Below are positions 43,389 through 51,173 of a DNA stretch of 51,173 bases, one piece after another (positions within the stretch are counted from its first letter, which is position 1; each line of letters starts with the position of its first letter). A program made the position numbers and the translations under genes. This DNA comes from Bacteroidales bacterium. Its GTDB lineage: Bacteria > Bacteroidota > Bacteroidia > Bacteroidales > Tenuifilaceae. Location of the stretch: NCBI GenBank assembly GCA_018056955.1, contig JAGPEQ010000012.1, positions 1 to 51,173 on the forward strand, in the 5' to 3' direction. A model generated the notes under the pieces. That model worked only from the letters and a program-made list of their open reading frames with translations, was not told the origin of the DNA and searched no databases.

Positions 43389-44477
43389 CTATATAAATGC
43401 ACAGTCACCATCGCCATCCATTAGTTCAAAACTGTCTCCTATTGAATCAGCCATACTGTCGGCCACTAGATATTTACGGGTTCGTTTTTTGCTGTAGAAG
43501 TAGTATGGTCGTAGATTAAGCATGGAATTCACAATCTTTTGATTGTAAATGTTGATAAATGATGCTTTGGCCCTTGAAGCATGCAGCAGTATCACCCTGG
43601 CCATAATATCTTCGGTGCCGCTTTCAAACCAGTAGTAAGGAACTGTAAAACGGGTATTGCTATGCTGCATGAGTAAAACACCAATAAGTTCATCATCTTT
43701 AAATACTTTTACCATGTAATATGCAAAGGCAGGTATCACCGAGGCAAAAAAGAACTTTTGTGCTGCTCTGTCGGGCAAAAGGCCGTTAATCAACCACGGA
43801 TATCGGATAATCCAATTAATCTCTTCAGTGCTTCGTTTTGTAAGCGTGTTGGCTGTCGCTAGGGTTAGCTTGTTTAGTATTTCGTCGTCGGGTCTTGTAA
43901 AGTATTCAATCTCAATATTTTTTGGAATTTTAAGAAATTTGCGTGTAAGGTTTGAGTGGTTCAACAAGTTTATGAACTTTTCGGTTATATAGGTGATGGG
44001 ATTGCTATGGCTGCAGCAGTTGTAAGAACTTAAAAGGGTTTTGCGCAGGAAAAACCTTTGCCCTTCAATCTTTTTGACAGTTTTAAATGTTTTGGTCTTT
44101 TCAAATACAGCTTCGGTTATTTTTGAGAAGTTAGTTGCCATTAACATTCCCTTCCAGTCCAATACCACTGCGTCAATTAGTTTTGTGGCTATTCCTTGCC
44201 TTCGGAAACTGGGATGAACCCATGCTCCACTAATCCATGCAAATGGTATCGATTGGTTGTTGGCAAATGCAATATCGGGCAATACAGTTAGGTATGCAAT
44301 AAGTTTTTCGTTCCAGTGGGCTTGGTAAAGTACATTGTCGTTTGAGTTGGCACGGGGATTTGCCATTAACGACATTGCTCTAACCTTACTAATGGGCAAA
44401 AAATCTTTCTCGTTTAAACCCGTATCATCATTGAAAAGTTTCAGCTCCCTTAACGAGATTTTTGATATCGACAGCAT
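43389..44477 (-). CDS. GNAT-family N-acetyltransferase
   Basis: A 362-residue protein. The GNAT acetyl-CoA site is seen in 'FAWISGAWVHPSFRRQGIATKLI' (shortened; R/Q-x-x-G-x-A motif at about 105-115). A C-terminal extension of more than 200 residues has no feature I recognise beyond 'LLHASRAKASFINIYNQKIV'. The start at ATG 44477 is chosen because it follows the stop of the upstream gene by four bases; a longer frame from 44600 would overlap the FemAB-like gene. Operon with the FemAB-like and polysaccharide deacetylase-like genes upstream; a role in cell-surface glycan or peptide modification is plausible. Confidence 0.8.
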   Translation of the reverse strand: MLSISKISLRELKLFNDDTGLNEKDFLPISKVRAMSLMANPRANSNDNVLYQAHWNEKLIAYLTVLPDIAFANNQSIPFAWISGAWVHPSFRRQGIATKLIDAVVLDWKGMLMATNFSKITEAVFEKTKTFKTVKKIEGQRFFLRKTLLSSYNCCSHSNPITYITEKFINLLNHSNLTRKFLKIPKNIEIEYFTRPDDEILNKLTLATANTLTKRSTEEINWIIRYPWLINGLLPDRAAQKFFFASVIPAFAYYMVKVFKDDELIGVLLMQHSNTRFTVPYYWFESGTEDIMARVILLHASRAKASFINIYNQKIVNSMLNLRPYYFYSKKRTRKYLVADSMADSIGDSFELMDGDGDCAFI

Positions 44478-44481
44478 ATCC

Positions 44482-45423
44482 CTATATGAGTTTAAGTTTT
44501 TGCTTGATGCTAACCAATGCCTCACCTGCCGGTAAGGAGTTACGATGGTAATTAAAATAAGTACACGGTTTTGCCCCAAAACCACTAAAAAATCGTGCAA
44601 TTGATAAAATCATTGAACCTTCAAAGTCAAGTACTTTATCCATTCCGCAGTGGTTTTTTATTACTCCATCCATTAAGTAAAACATTACACCTTTTTTCTT
44701 ATTCTCGGGTTCGGCTGAGCCAAGCAGGTAGTGTAAGGTGTTGTGACTTTCAGCAAACAAGGCCACTGCACAAAGTTTGTTATTCCTATCAGTTACTCCG
44801 GCAATGGTTGCTTTATTATGGGTTAGAAGGCTCTCAATGAGTTTCTCAATAACAATGACATCCTTTTTCCGATTAACCATAAAGCCGTATTGCCTGTAAA
44901 ATTTCATAAAATCTCCCGGATATAATGTGGTGGTAAGTGTAAACTCGTTGGCAATGGCTTTAAAAATATTCCTTTTGGTATTTTGGTTGTAGTTTCTGAA
45001 TACTTGCTCGTTATAGTTTAATAAATCGAGCATGTATGTTTTTCGTCTGTTGATATGACCCGTATGCTTATTGGTTTTATTATGGATGTTAAGATTTAGA
45101 TCAACATACTTGAACTTTGCGGGTATTTGGTCAATGAATAAATCTACAATATCTGCCGAAATGTGATTTGTTGAGAATAGCCCCAACTGCTGGCAGTGTA
45201 AGGGTTGAACTATGTAGTTTATTCCATATTTTCGTTTTATTGGAAGCGGAAAAAGGTAGCTGTAATCATTTGTTGCCAGAGCCCCCCAGTTTGGAGAAAC
45301 CACATCCAGATACCATGAGTATGCATAAATACTTCCATTAAAGGCATTGTCAATTGTTGCATTCCAACGCTTACAGTCAATCTCCTCGCGATGTAAAAAC
45401 TCTATTTCAAGATTTTTCTTCAT
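44482..45423 (-). CDS. FemAB/GNAT-like transferase
   Basis: A 313-residue protein of the GNAT-fold FemAB type. The N-terminal part ('YAYSWYLDVVSPNWGAL', 'YSYLFPLPIKRKYG') and the C-terminal part ('LCAVALFAESHNTLHYLLGSAEP', 'GVMFYLMDGVIKN', 'DFEGSM') match the double-GNAT arrangement of proteins that add amino acids to peptidoglycan precursors or lipids. The start is taken at ATG 45423; a TTG at 45438 would add five residues. It overlaps the end of the upstream deacetylase-like gene by 17 bases. Substrate unknown. Confidence 0.75.
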   Translation of the reverse strand: MKKNLEIEFLHREEIDCKRWNATIDNAFNGSIYAYSWYLDVVSPNWGALATNDYSYLFPLPIKRKYGINYIVQPLHCQQLGLFSTNHISADIVDLFIDQIPAKFKYVDLNLNIHNKTNKHTGHINRRKTYMLDLLNYNEQVFRNYNQNTKRNIFKAIANEFTLTTTLYPGDFMKFYRQYGFMVNRKKDVIVIEKLIESLLTHNKATIAGVTDRNNKLCAVALFAESHNTLHYLLGSAEPENKKKGVMFYLMDGVIKNHCGMDKVLDFEGSMILSIARFFSGFGAKPCTYFNYHRNSLPAGEALVSIKQKLKLI

Positions 45424-46726
45424 TCCTGCACATTTCAATGGTTTTTTCCAGAATATCCATGAGCGAAATACCTGGGTTATTTTGAGCTAAGTAATCGATG
45501 TGCCATACGCTGACAAAGTTCCCGTTTACATTTTTAACAACCTGTACCAGGCGCTTAACTAGCTCAAAGGCTTGATTCGGGTCGTAGCGGACAATGTTAA
45601 GCAGCGATTTATCCATTATGGCAAAGGGGAAGATTTTTAGATTCTGGGTTGTGTTATCAAATAGGTCGAAAAAAGGGTAGGGGGTACAGGTTCCTGCCCT
45701 AAATCCTGGCTTATCGGCATACCCCATTGAGTACTCCTGGGTGATTCCTGCTCGCATTAGGGGGTAGTATGAGTAAGGTATGCTTTGTCGTAGATAATGA
45801 AACCTCGATGCCGATACAGCTTGTCCTAGAATATCTACTAGTTTCGACAGTTCCTGTCGGAAAATTGTATCGCTCAGAAAGGTTCTGTATGATGGGTGTA
45901 TACCAATTGGATAGCGTGTCGACAGCTTGTTGACCAGATTTAAGAACGAAGGGTTACTGGTTTTTACCTGCTTATCGTATTTGCTCCAGTTGCCAACATG
46001 TATAAACCATTTGGTGGCTTCGCCTGCTGGTAGTTTAGCAAATAAATGGTCGTAAATATCAAAGGGGTCTTGTTCTTTGTTTGCAAGCACCCTGAATCGA
46101 GTTTTAGCCTTTTTAAAATCGAATGTAATGGCTGATTTGGTAAAGCCCAGAGCGCTCCTGATTATTCCTTTGCCCTTGAAAGCAAATGCGCTGTCCAGGT
46201 CAAAGGTTATTTGGCTGGTAAAGCTACGGTGTTTTGAGTGTGAGTTGCCAAACTTTTCCTTAATAACTGCTCCTAGCTTGTGTGCCCAAACATCAACAAC
46301 AGGTATTTCCAGAAAACCGTTTTTGTATGCAATGCTATTAGTAAACCTGAAACGTCCGTGTTTATCGGGCTTGTGGGGTAAGTACTCTTCGTAGCGGGTA
46401 ACCAGGTAGAATGCGCCTGCAAGCAGGTCAAAAGGAATATCGGCTTTATGGTTCCAGGTCATGGGGAATGCAGGCGTGCCATTCCATTCACCTATTTCCA
46501 TTGGAATTTGGTTGATTCCTGTTTCAAACAGTAGGGTTGTTGGTGTAATGCTTATTGAGCCGGGTATCGGCTGTTTATCGTAGCTTAGTATTGGCCCTTT
46601 GTATTCCGATGCTTCGGTGTAGGAACTCGATAATCGGTAGGGCATACGGAGTATGTCCTTGAAAATAAATCGGCAAATATATTCTAGCCTCGTACTTGAT
46701 TGACGGCTGTAAATAAGTAATTCCAC
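45407..46726 (-). CDS. Polysaccharide deacetylase-like protein with N-terminal DUF7033-type region
   Basis: A 439-residue protein. The N-terminal region (about 1-150) has 'ISYDKQPIPGSISITP'-like text and 'FPMTWNHKADIPFDLLAGAFYLVTRYEEY' (shortened), typical for the domain that precedes NodB-like deacetylases in Bacteroidota. The following part has 'ITFDLDSAFAFKGKG' where family members carry the metal-binding Asp pair, and 'YPIGIHPSYRTF' with the metal-site His. The start is GTG at 46726. It probably modifies a surface polysaccharide. It is first in a three-gene overlapping operon with FemAB-like and GNAT genes. Confidence 0.8.
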   Translation of the reverse strand: MELLIYSRQSSTRLEYICRFIFKDILRMPYRLSSSYTEASEYKGPILSYDKQPIPGSISITPTTLLFETGINQIPMEIGEWNGTPAFPMTWNHKADIPFDLLAGAFYLVTRYEEYLPHKPDKHGRFRFTNSIAYKNGFLEIPVVDVWAHKLGAVIKEKFGNSHSKHRSFTSQITFDLDSAFAFKGKGIIRSALGFTKSAITFDFKKAKTRFRVLANKEQDPFDIYDHLFAKLPAGEATKWFIHVGNWSKYDKQVKTSNPSFLNLVNKLSTRYPIGIHPSYRTFLSDTIFRQELSKLVDILGQAVSASRFHYLRQSIPYSYYPLMRAGITQEYSMGYADKPGFRAGTCTPYPFFDLFDNTTQNLKIFPFAIMDKSLLNIVRYDPNQAFELVKRLVQVVKNVNGNFVSVWHIDYLAQNNPGISLMDILEKTIEMCRNEEKS

Positions 46727-46785
46727 AACCTGTTATTTTGATTGGCAATATACAAAATGCCTTTCAATTTTCATAGGCTAAGGCG

Positions 46786-49263
46786 CTAAACGTCAAGGTC
46801 AACCACCGTAATTCCTGCCCCGCCAAACTCCACGTGTTCGTCGCTAAAGTTTTTTACGCCCGGCGTAGCCTTTAAAAAGTCACGAATTACCTGCTTGAGA
46901 ATTCCATTTCCTTTCCCATGCAGAATCCGCACCCGGTTGAACCCGAGCATCAGGGCATCATCTATTAAATCCTGAACTGCTTCAAGGGCCTCTTCGGCCC
47001 TGTATCCTCGTACATCAATATCGGACTTGAAGTTTAACCTCCGCTTATAAACGTCGAATCCAGTGTTTAAAGTTGGTTTCTGCTTTGCCGCTTCACGGTA
47101 TTCGCCAGTAGATAATCTCTTAAGCTTATTAACCCTAACTACGGTTATCATTCCACCTATGGCAACCGATGCGCTTTTATCGCTAATGCTAATCACCTCG
47201 CCAACCATATCGCTTCCTTCCACTTTCACCTTATCGCCAGGTTCTATTGCTCTTACTTCATCCTCCTTTACAGGTTTGCTTGTTATGGTCTCTTTTTGCT
47301 GATTCTTTCGTGCTTTTCTTTCCTGCCGTTGCTTAATGAGTTCCATTTTACGCTCAATTAGAGCGTTAGCGGTTTCTGGATTTTCTATTTCGATTTTTAA
47401 ATTTTCTAACGCCTTTCTGGCCTCGCGCGTTCGTTCCTTATCGGCGTTGGTTTCCTTAATGGTTCTTATGGTGTTTTCAATTTGTTTATTCACATTGGCC
47501 AGCAATTCCTGCGCTTCCTTTTTTGCAGTAGCAATAATCTCCTTACGTTTTTTCTCAAGCTCTTCCAGTTCCTTTTGGAGTTTTTCCTCAGCTTCTTCGG
47601 CTCGTTTATTGGCAAGCCTTATGCTTTCGCGTTTCTTTTCCCAGTATCGTTTGTCGCGCGATATCTCACGCAGATGCTTTTCAAAGGTGATGTAATCGGA
47701 GCCCACCTTCTGTGATGCCACATCCAAAACCTTTTCCGGAAGTCCAATTTTTCTCGCAATTTCAAATGCAAAGCTGCTGCCGGGCTTGCCAATTTCAAGT
47801 TTAAACAGGGGCTCAATACGTTCGTTGTCAAAAAGCATGGCTCCGTTTACAATGCCAGGTGTATTGGCGGCAAAATGTTTAAGGTTGGAGTAGTGAGTTG
47901 TAATAACCCCAAAAGTTCCTTTGTTGCATAGCTCTTGAAGGATTGCCTCGGCTATTGCTCCTCCAGCGGTAGGTTCAGTTCCAGCCCCAAACTCATCAAT
48001 TAGCACAAGGCTTTGGCCATCGGCATGCCTAAGCATTTGTTTCATGTTGATTAGGTGCGAGCTGTAAGTGCTTAGGTCATTCTCCAACGACTGCTCATCG
48101 CCAATGTCGATGAAAATCTTTGAAAATATTCCCATTTCGGAATTTTCCAAAACACACGGAAGGAAACCGCATTGTAGCATGTACTGCAGTAACCCAACCG
48201 TTTTTAAACAAACCGATTTGCCCCCGGCATTGGGGCCCGATATCAGTAGAATCCTATCGTTTAGGTTCAGCTCAATATCGAGCGGAACAATCCTTTTCCC
48301 CTCTCTTTTAAGGCTCAGTTGTAGAATTGGGTGTCGGGCTTGACGAAGGTATATTACCGTTGAGTTACCGTTTAGTATGGGCTTGACCCCATCAAACTCC
48401 ATGGCTAGTAGCGCTTTTGCCCTGATGAAATCAATTTCGCCCATGAAATCGTAGGCAGTAAGCAGCTCCGGTAGGTACGGTCTTATACTATCGGCTAGTT
48501 CAATCAGTATTCTAACTATTTCGCGCCTCTCCTCGTACTCAAGTTCCCGAATTTCATTGTTAAGTTCAACCACTTCAACGGGCTCAATGAAAACGGTTTT
48601 GCCGGTAGCCGACTCGTCATGAACAATCCCCTTTAGTTTCCTTTTGTTTGCAGCCGCAACGGGAATAACCACCCGTCCTTCGCGGACTGTTGGCTGTGTG
48701 TCGGCTTCAACAACTCCTTGTTCGCGAGCGCTGCGCATTATTCCTTGCACTAGCTTGTTTACCGATGCTTCCTTTGCTCTTATGCTTGCTCTAATTTCGG
48801 CCAGCTTTGCCGATGCATTATCCTTTATTCGACCGTATCTGTCCAGAATACTGTCAATACGTTCAATAACATAAGGGTAGTAGTTTATTCCTGTTGCAAG
48901 CTTCGCAATTGCTGGGTATTTATCCGATACCCTTTTCACAAATGCAAGAAGTTGCTTTATGGTATCCAACGAGCGCCGTAGCTGTTGTAGCTCATTCTCA
49001 TCGAGCCATTGCCCTTCCACATTAAGTTTACGTAGGGCTGGAGTAACATCAATATAGCCATCGGTGGGGAAGCCATCCTCCATCTGGCAGATAGTCTTCA
49101 TTTCATGGGTTTGCTCAATCCATTCAAAAACAATGTCAGGATTGGTGTTGAATCCGGCATCCCTTACTCGCTGTTCGCCAAGTTCACATAGACAGCGCGC
49201 AAGCGTTAACTCGCGAACCTTATCAAATCCAACCTTTTGCTCAAAGGTATCGGGGTAAATCAT
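46786..49263 (-). CDS. mutS2: MutS2 endonuclease / recombination-suppressing ATPase
   Basis: An 825-residue protein. The MutS core and lever domains (about 1-320), the ABC-type ATPase with Walker A 'GPNAGGKS' (residues 343-350), 'LSTYSSHLINMKQML' and Walker B 'SLVLIDEFGAGTEP', a long charged coiled coil (about 520-650), a KOW-like region ('EPGDKVKVEGSDMVGEVISI', shortened) and the C-terminal Smr nuclease domain ('DVRGYRAEEALE', 'RILHGKGNGILKQVIRDFL') are all present. The N-terminal mismatch-recognition domain of MutS1 is absent, which is diagnostic. MutS2 acts against homeologous recombination or rescues stalled ribosomes in some bacteria. Single gene; its -7 element is at 49289-49296. Confidence 0.97.
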   Translation of the reverse strand: MIYPDTFEQKVGFDKVRELTLARCLCELGEQRVRDAGFNTNPDIVFEWIEQTHEMKTICQMEDGFPTDGYIDVTPALRKLNVEGQWLDENELQQLRRSLDTIKQLLAFVKRVSDKYPAIAKLATGINYYPYVIERIDSILDRYGRIKDNASAKLAEIRASIRAKEASVNKLVQGIMRSAREQGVVEADTQPTVREGRVVIPVAAANKRKLKGIVHDESATGKTVFIEPVEVVELNNEIRELEYEERREIVRILIELADSIRPYLPELLTAYDFMGEIDFIRAKALLAMEFDGVKPILNGNSTVIYLRQARHPILQLSLKREGKRIVPLDIELNLNDRILLISGPNAGGKSVCLKTVGLLQYMLQCGFLPCVLENSEMGIFSKIFIDIGDEQSLENDLSTYSSHLINMKQMLRHADGQSLVLIDEFGAGTEPTAGGAIAEAILQELCNKGTFGVITTHYSNLKHFAANTPGIVNGAMLFDNERIEPLFKLEIGKPGSSFAFEIARKIGLPEKVLDVASQKVGSDYITFEKHLREISRDKRYWEKKRESIRLANKRAEEAEEKLQKELEELEKKRKEIIATAKKEAQELLANVNKQIENTIRTIKETNADKERTREARKALENLKIEIENPETANALIERKMELIKQRQERKARKNQQKETITSKPVKEDEVRAIEPGDKVKVEGSDMVGEVISISDKSASVAIGGMITVVRVNKLKRLSTGEYREAAKQKPTLNTGFDVYKRRLNFKSDIDVRGYRAEEALEAVQDLIDDALMLGFNRVRILHGKGNGILKQVIRDFLKATPGVKNFSDEHVEFGGAGITVVDLDV

Positions 49264-49288
49264 TGTAAATGCAAAATGTTAGTTTGTG

Positions 49289-49296
49289 CAAAGTTA
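49289..49296 (-). promoter_or_regulatory. -7 element of the mutS2 promoter
   Basis: On the minus strand TAACTTTG, an exact -7 element, 25 bases before the mutS2 start codon. No clear -33 TTG at the usual distance. Confidence 0.5.
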
Positions 49297-49394
49297 GCGA
49301 TTTGATACCGATGTGGATGAAAATTTGTTGCTTGTAGTATAGAAAATAACTCATTCTATTTCAATGTTGTTTAGTTAACAAAAATATACATGTC

Positions 49395-49464
49395 TGACAT
49401 CTTGCACGCAGCGAATGATCTCTAATCGACCCCATGAGACGTTTCACTTGTGCTCAACATGACA
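49395..49464. repeat. Imperfect inverted-repeat element of the TGTCATCCTGAGC type, copy 1
   Basis: It begins TGACATCTTGCACGCAGCGAA and ends TCACTTGTGCTCAACATGACA; the two ends are imperfect inverted copies of each other. The text resembles a family of dispersed elements that start with TGTCATCCTGAGCG in Bacteroidota genomes (from memory). Confidence 0.6.
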
Positions 49465-49507
49465 ATAGCTTCACGAACAACGATTCACGAACAACGAACA
49501 CCGCTTC

Positions 49508-49634
49508 TAGCCCCGTAGGGGCTAAACGTTTGTAAACCTATGTATACTCCCACTTGTATTGCGATGCACGCAATACATTTTCCAAAGAGCAAGGGTGAAG
49601 CTTTGCATCGCAAAGGAAAAACATTGCAAAGAGC
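49508..49634 (+). repeat. Dispersed repeat module M1, copy 2
   Basis: TAGCCCC-GTA-GGGGCT hairpin, then TTGTAAAC, TACTCCCACTTGTAT, GCGATGCACGCAATA, TTTTCCAAAGAGCAAGG, TTTGCATCGCAAAGG and ATTGCAAAGAGC. It runs directly into module M2 at 49644. Confidence 0.85.
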
Positions 49635-49643
49635 TATTTTAAA

Positions 49644-49892
49644 GTTCTTTCTTGTCTTGATACAAGAAAGAACCAAAGAAAATCAAGGCTGAAAAGCCTG
49701 ACCCGATGGGTGCCCCGTGGGTGGAACTGCTACGCGATACTATTCGCCACGCCTGCGGCGTGACTCATGTGGTATCGCTTACTAAACCCACCGCCATGTT
49801 CCACCCCCGACCCATTGCCGGGTCAGGCTTTTATGCCTCTGCTTGCTTCTTCCGATCCATCCCCTCTCAAGGAAAAGGGCTGGGGAGAGGTC
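49644..49892 (+). repeat. Dispersed repeat module M2, copy 2
   Basis: The counterpart of 8663-8910, in the same orientation, with the same 12-base perfect hairpin (GTTCTTTCTTGT / ACAAGAAAGAAC) and internal palindromes. Over the 170 bases from the ATGGGT onward I count about 15 substitutions and no indel. Confidence 0.85.
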
Positions 49893-49920
49893 TTTTCCCC
49901 CAAACAACAATCAACGCTCT

Positions 49921-50052
49921 CAGCCCCGTAGGGGCGAAATATTTGTAACACCAAGATTATTCCTACATGTATAGCGATGCACGCAATACTTTTTCCAAAG
50001 AGCAAAGGTGAAGCTTTGCATCGCAATAAAAAAGCACCGCAAAGAGCAGTTT
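49921..50052 (+). repeat. Dispersed repeat module M1, copy 3
   Basis: AGCCCC-GTA-GGGGC hairpin, ATTTGTAACA, GATTATTCCTACATGTAT, AGCGATGCACGCAATA, TTTTTCCAAAGAGCAAAGG, TTTGCATCGCAA and AAAAAGCACCGCAAAGAGC. With copy 2 it brackets M2 in an M1-M2-M1 arrangement. Confidence 0.85.
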
Positions 50053-50144
50053 CCAAAAAATTAACAAGTATTAGAGGGTTTAAGGCAAAGAGATACTTCG
50101 GCTAGCTCAGCATAACAAGGGAGCAGAAAGGAAGATAGGGTTTT

Positions 50145-50280
50145 TGTCATCCCTAGCAAAGTCGAGGGATCTATTCAAAGGATTGAAGAAAATGAGCAAT
50201 GAGATGCTTTGGCGAAGTCTATCCCTATAAATCGGGACTCAGCACGACAGCGTAATATTTCGCTTTCGCGCAACATGACA
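50145..50280. repeat. TGTCATCC-type imperfect inverted-repeat element, copy 2
   Basis: It begins TGTCATCCCTAGCAAAGTCG and ends CTTTCGCGCAACATGACA. Copy 1 at 49395-49464 is shorter. A further degenerate end (GATACTTCGGCTAGCTCAGC) lies at about 50091-50115. The remaining sequence to 50514 shows no repeat or gene I recognise. Confidence 0.6.
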
Positions 50281-50514
50281 TATAACCTTTACTATACAAC
50301 ATTGCATTCTATTTAAGGTTAATGTATTGAAAGGCTATAGGTTTCAGTTGTCAAAACCTGAATTGTTATGGTTTAGAATGCAGTTGCGATTGTAATCCTG
50401 AGTTATTCATGTTTCGGATACCATTATGTTAATGCTATAATTTGATGTTGATTTTTTTTATAACTTACACATCAATTAGTTCAAATCAGTAGCCAACATT
50501 TTAAAAAACTATCT

Positions 50515-51173
50515 ATGGACTTCATAATTAGTTTACTTATCAGCACTCTAGTTTCGGGAGTGGCCGCTGCAATTCTCCTTAGCAGAGTTTATAAGAATAG
50601 TATATTTGTAAAAGTTGGCATTGTTTGGCTAATAAACCTGCTGTTCATCATGACAACGGTGAGCATCAGGATAAAATTTTACGATGGCGACACATTGATT
50701 CGTTACGTGATGCTTGCCGTTAACGTGCTTTTCAGCGTGCTTTGCTTTTATTACGCAACCATAAAAGTGGTTCGTCCACTATCAAGGGCAATTGATAAGC
50801 TTTACAAGCTAGCCGAGGGCGATTTTAACGTTCCCGATGACGATACAAATGTTAACCCCAAAACCGATTTGGGTCAGCTTATTCAGGCTACCAGTATGAT
50901 AAAGGATAACTTTGGACGAGTTGTTTTGCAAATCCAAAACAATGTGAGCAGGTTACGCGACATGAGCGATGAGCTAAACACTATTTCAAGCCAATTGGCT
51001 GAAGGGGCTGCTGAGGAATCTTCGTCAATCGAGGAGATTTCTTCCTCCATGGAACAAATTGCAGCTCATATCGAAAAGAATGCCGATAATTCCAAACAAA
51101 CCGAAGTTTACTCGCGTAAAGTATTAGATGGTGTGCAAAACCTGAATAAATCGGCTGAGGAGAATTTGGAGGC
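50515..51173 (+). CDS. Methyl-accepting chemotaxis-type protein, N-terminal part (cut by window end)
   Basis: The frame from ATG 50515 is open to the last base (219 codons). It shows membrane segments at about 3-22, 35-50 and 66-84, with only short loops between them, so there is no large external sensor domain. A HAMP-like linker follows ('RPLSRAIDKLYKLAEGDFNVP', shortened, about 92-150), then the start of a long coiled coil with 'AEGAAEESSSIEEISSSMEQ' at about 160-180, the hallmark of the MCP signalling domain. The signalling tip lies beyond the window. It probably senses membrane or cytoplasmic state. It is preceded by a 1.2-kb repeat-rich spacer; TAACTTAC at 50461 may be its -7 element. 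Confidence 0.88.
   Translation, partial: MDFIISLLISTLVSGVAAAILLSRVYKNSIFVKVGIVWLINLLFIMTTVSIRIKFYDGDTLIRYVMLAVNVLFSVLCFYYATIKVVRPLSRAIDKLYKLAEGDFNVPDDDTNVNPKTDLGQLIQATSMIKDNFGRVVLQIQNNVSRLRDMSDELNTISSQLAEGAAEESSSIEEISSSMEQIAAHIEKNADNSKQTEVYSRKVLDGVQNLNKSAEENLE

Noticed and set aside
44478-44600. A 41-residue N-terminal extension of the GNAT protein.
   Set aside because: It would overlap the coding end of the FemAB-like gene by more than 100 bases, while the ATG at 44477 follows that gene's stop by four bases.

Overview
The window looks like part of a chromosome from an anaerobic or micro-oxic member of the Bacteroidota, probably order Bacteroidales. The signs are Bacteroidota-type promoters (TTG, about 20 bases, TAnnTTTG), almost no Shine-Dalgarno sequences, two TonB-dependent receptors with CarboxypepD_reg-like N-terminal domains, an S46 dipeptidyl-peptidase, rubrerythrin-type oxygen defence, and very low-complexity intergenic spacers. 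I see no rRNA, tRNA, CRISPR array or phage. The naming is an inference from gene content only.

Layout. 1-1444: a complete IS3-family element with a programmed -1 frameshift site; its end coincides with the window edge. 1745-2224: a small unknown gene with its own promoter and terminator. 2627-8457: an operon for electron-transfer flavoprotein (etfB, etfA), a membrane Fe-S protein, a CCG-domain Fe-S protein and a long acyl-CoA dehydrogenase, closed by a strong terminator. Together these look like a fatty-acyl-CoA oxidation module feeding electrons to the quinone pool. 8520-9580: a composite dispersed repeat and a dead IS30 transposase fragment. 9585-12315 (-): a hybrid sensor kinase and a DUF2200 protein. 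12681-19225 (-): an operon with a NuoE-like protein, a NuoF-like protein, a 1237-residue fusion of GltD-like flavoprotein and NuoG/formate-dehydrogenase-like domains without the formate dehydrogenase active-site residue, and a ferritin-like diiron protein. I predict a soluble NAD(H)/NADP(H)/ferredoxin electron-bifurcating complex. 19442-20797 (-): NADP-type glutamate dehydrogenase.

21217-24657: a 1146-residue protein joining a GAF-like region, receiver-like regions and a PPDK/PEP-synthase-type ATP-grasp, downstream of a 14-bp tandem repeat. 24731-27602 (-): a TonB-dependent receptor and a small His-rich exported protein, probably metal uptake, separated by a potential three-way-junction RNA structure. 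The promoter of the His-rich gene carries a perfect Fur/PerR-type palindrome shared with the divergent rubrerythrin gene (27719). A receiver-only response regulator follows. 29131-34248: DUF2520, KdsC-like phosphatase, UbiA prenyltransferase, Maf pyrophosphatase and an S46 peptidase of DPP11 type. 34317-43383: a DUF364 protein (-), then an unknown helical protein, tlyA, an LTA-synthase-like membrane enzyme, a second TonB-dependent receptor with a lipoprotein, a TIGR01777 epimerase and ftsE. 43389-46726 (-): GNAT, FemAB-like and polysaccharide-deacetylase-like proteins in a tight operon. 46786-49263 (-): mutS2. 49395-50280: more copies of the dispersed repeats. 50515-end: the start of a methyl-accepting chemotaxis protein cut by the window edge.

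The observations I value most are the degenerate-NuoG/GltD fusion complex, the Fur-family operator between rubrerythrin and the metal-uptake genes, the structured leader of the first TonB receptor, and three families of intergenic repeats that recur in the same internal order at distant sites.
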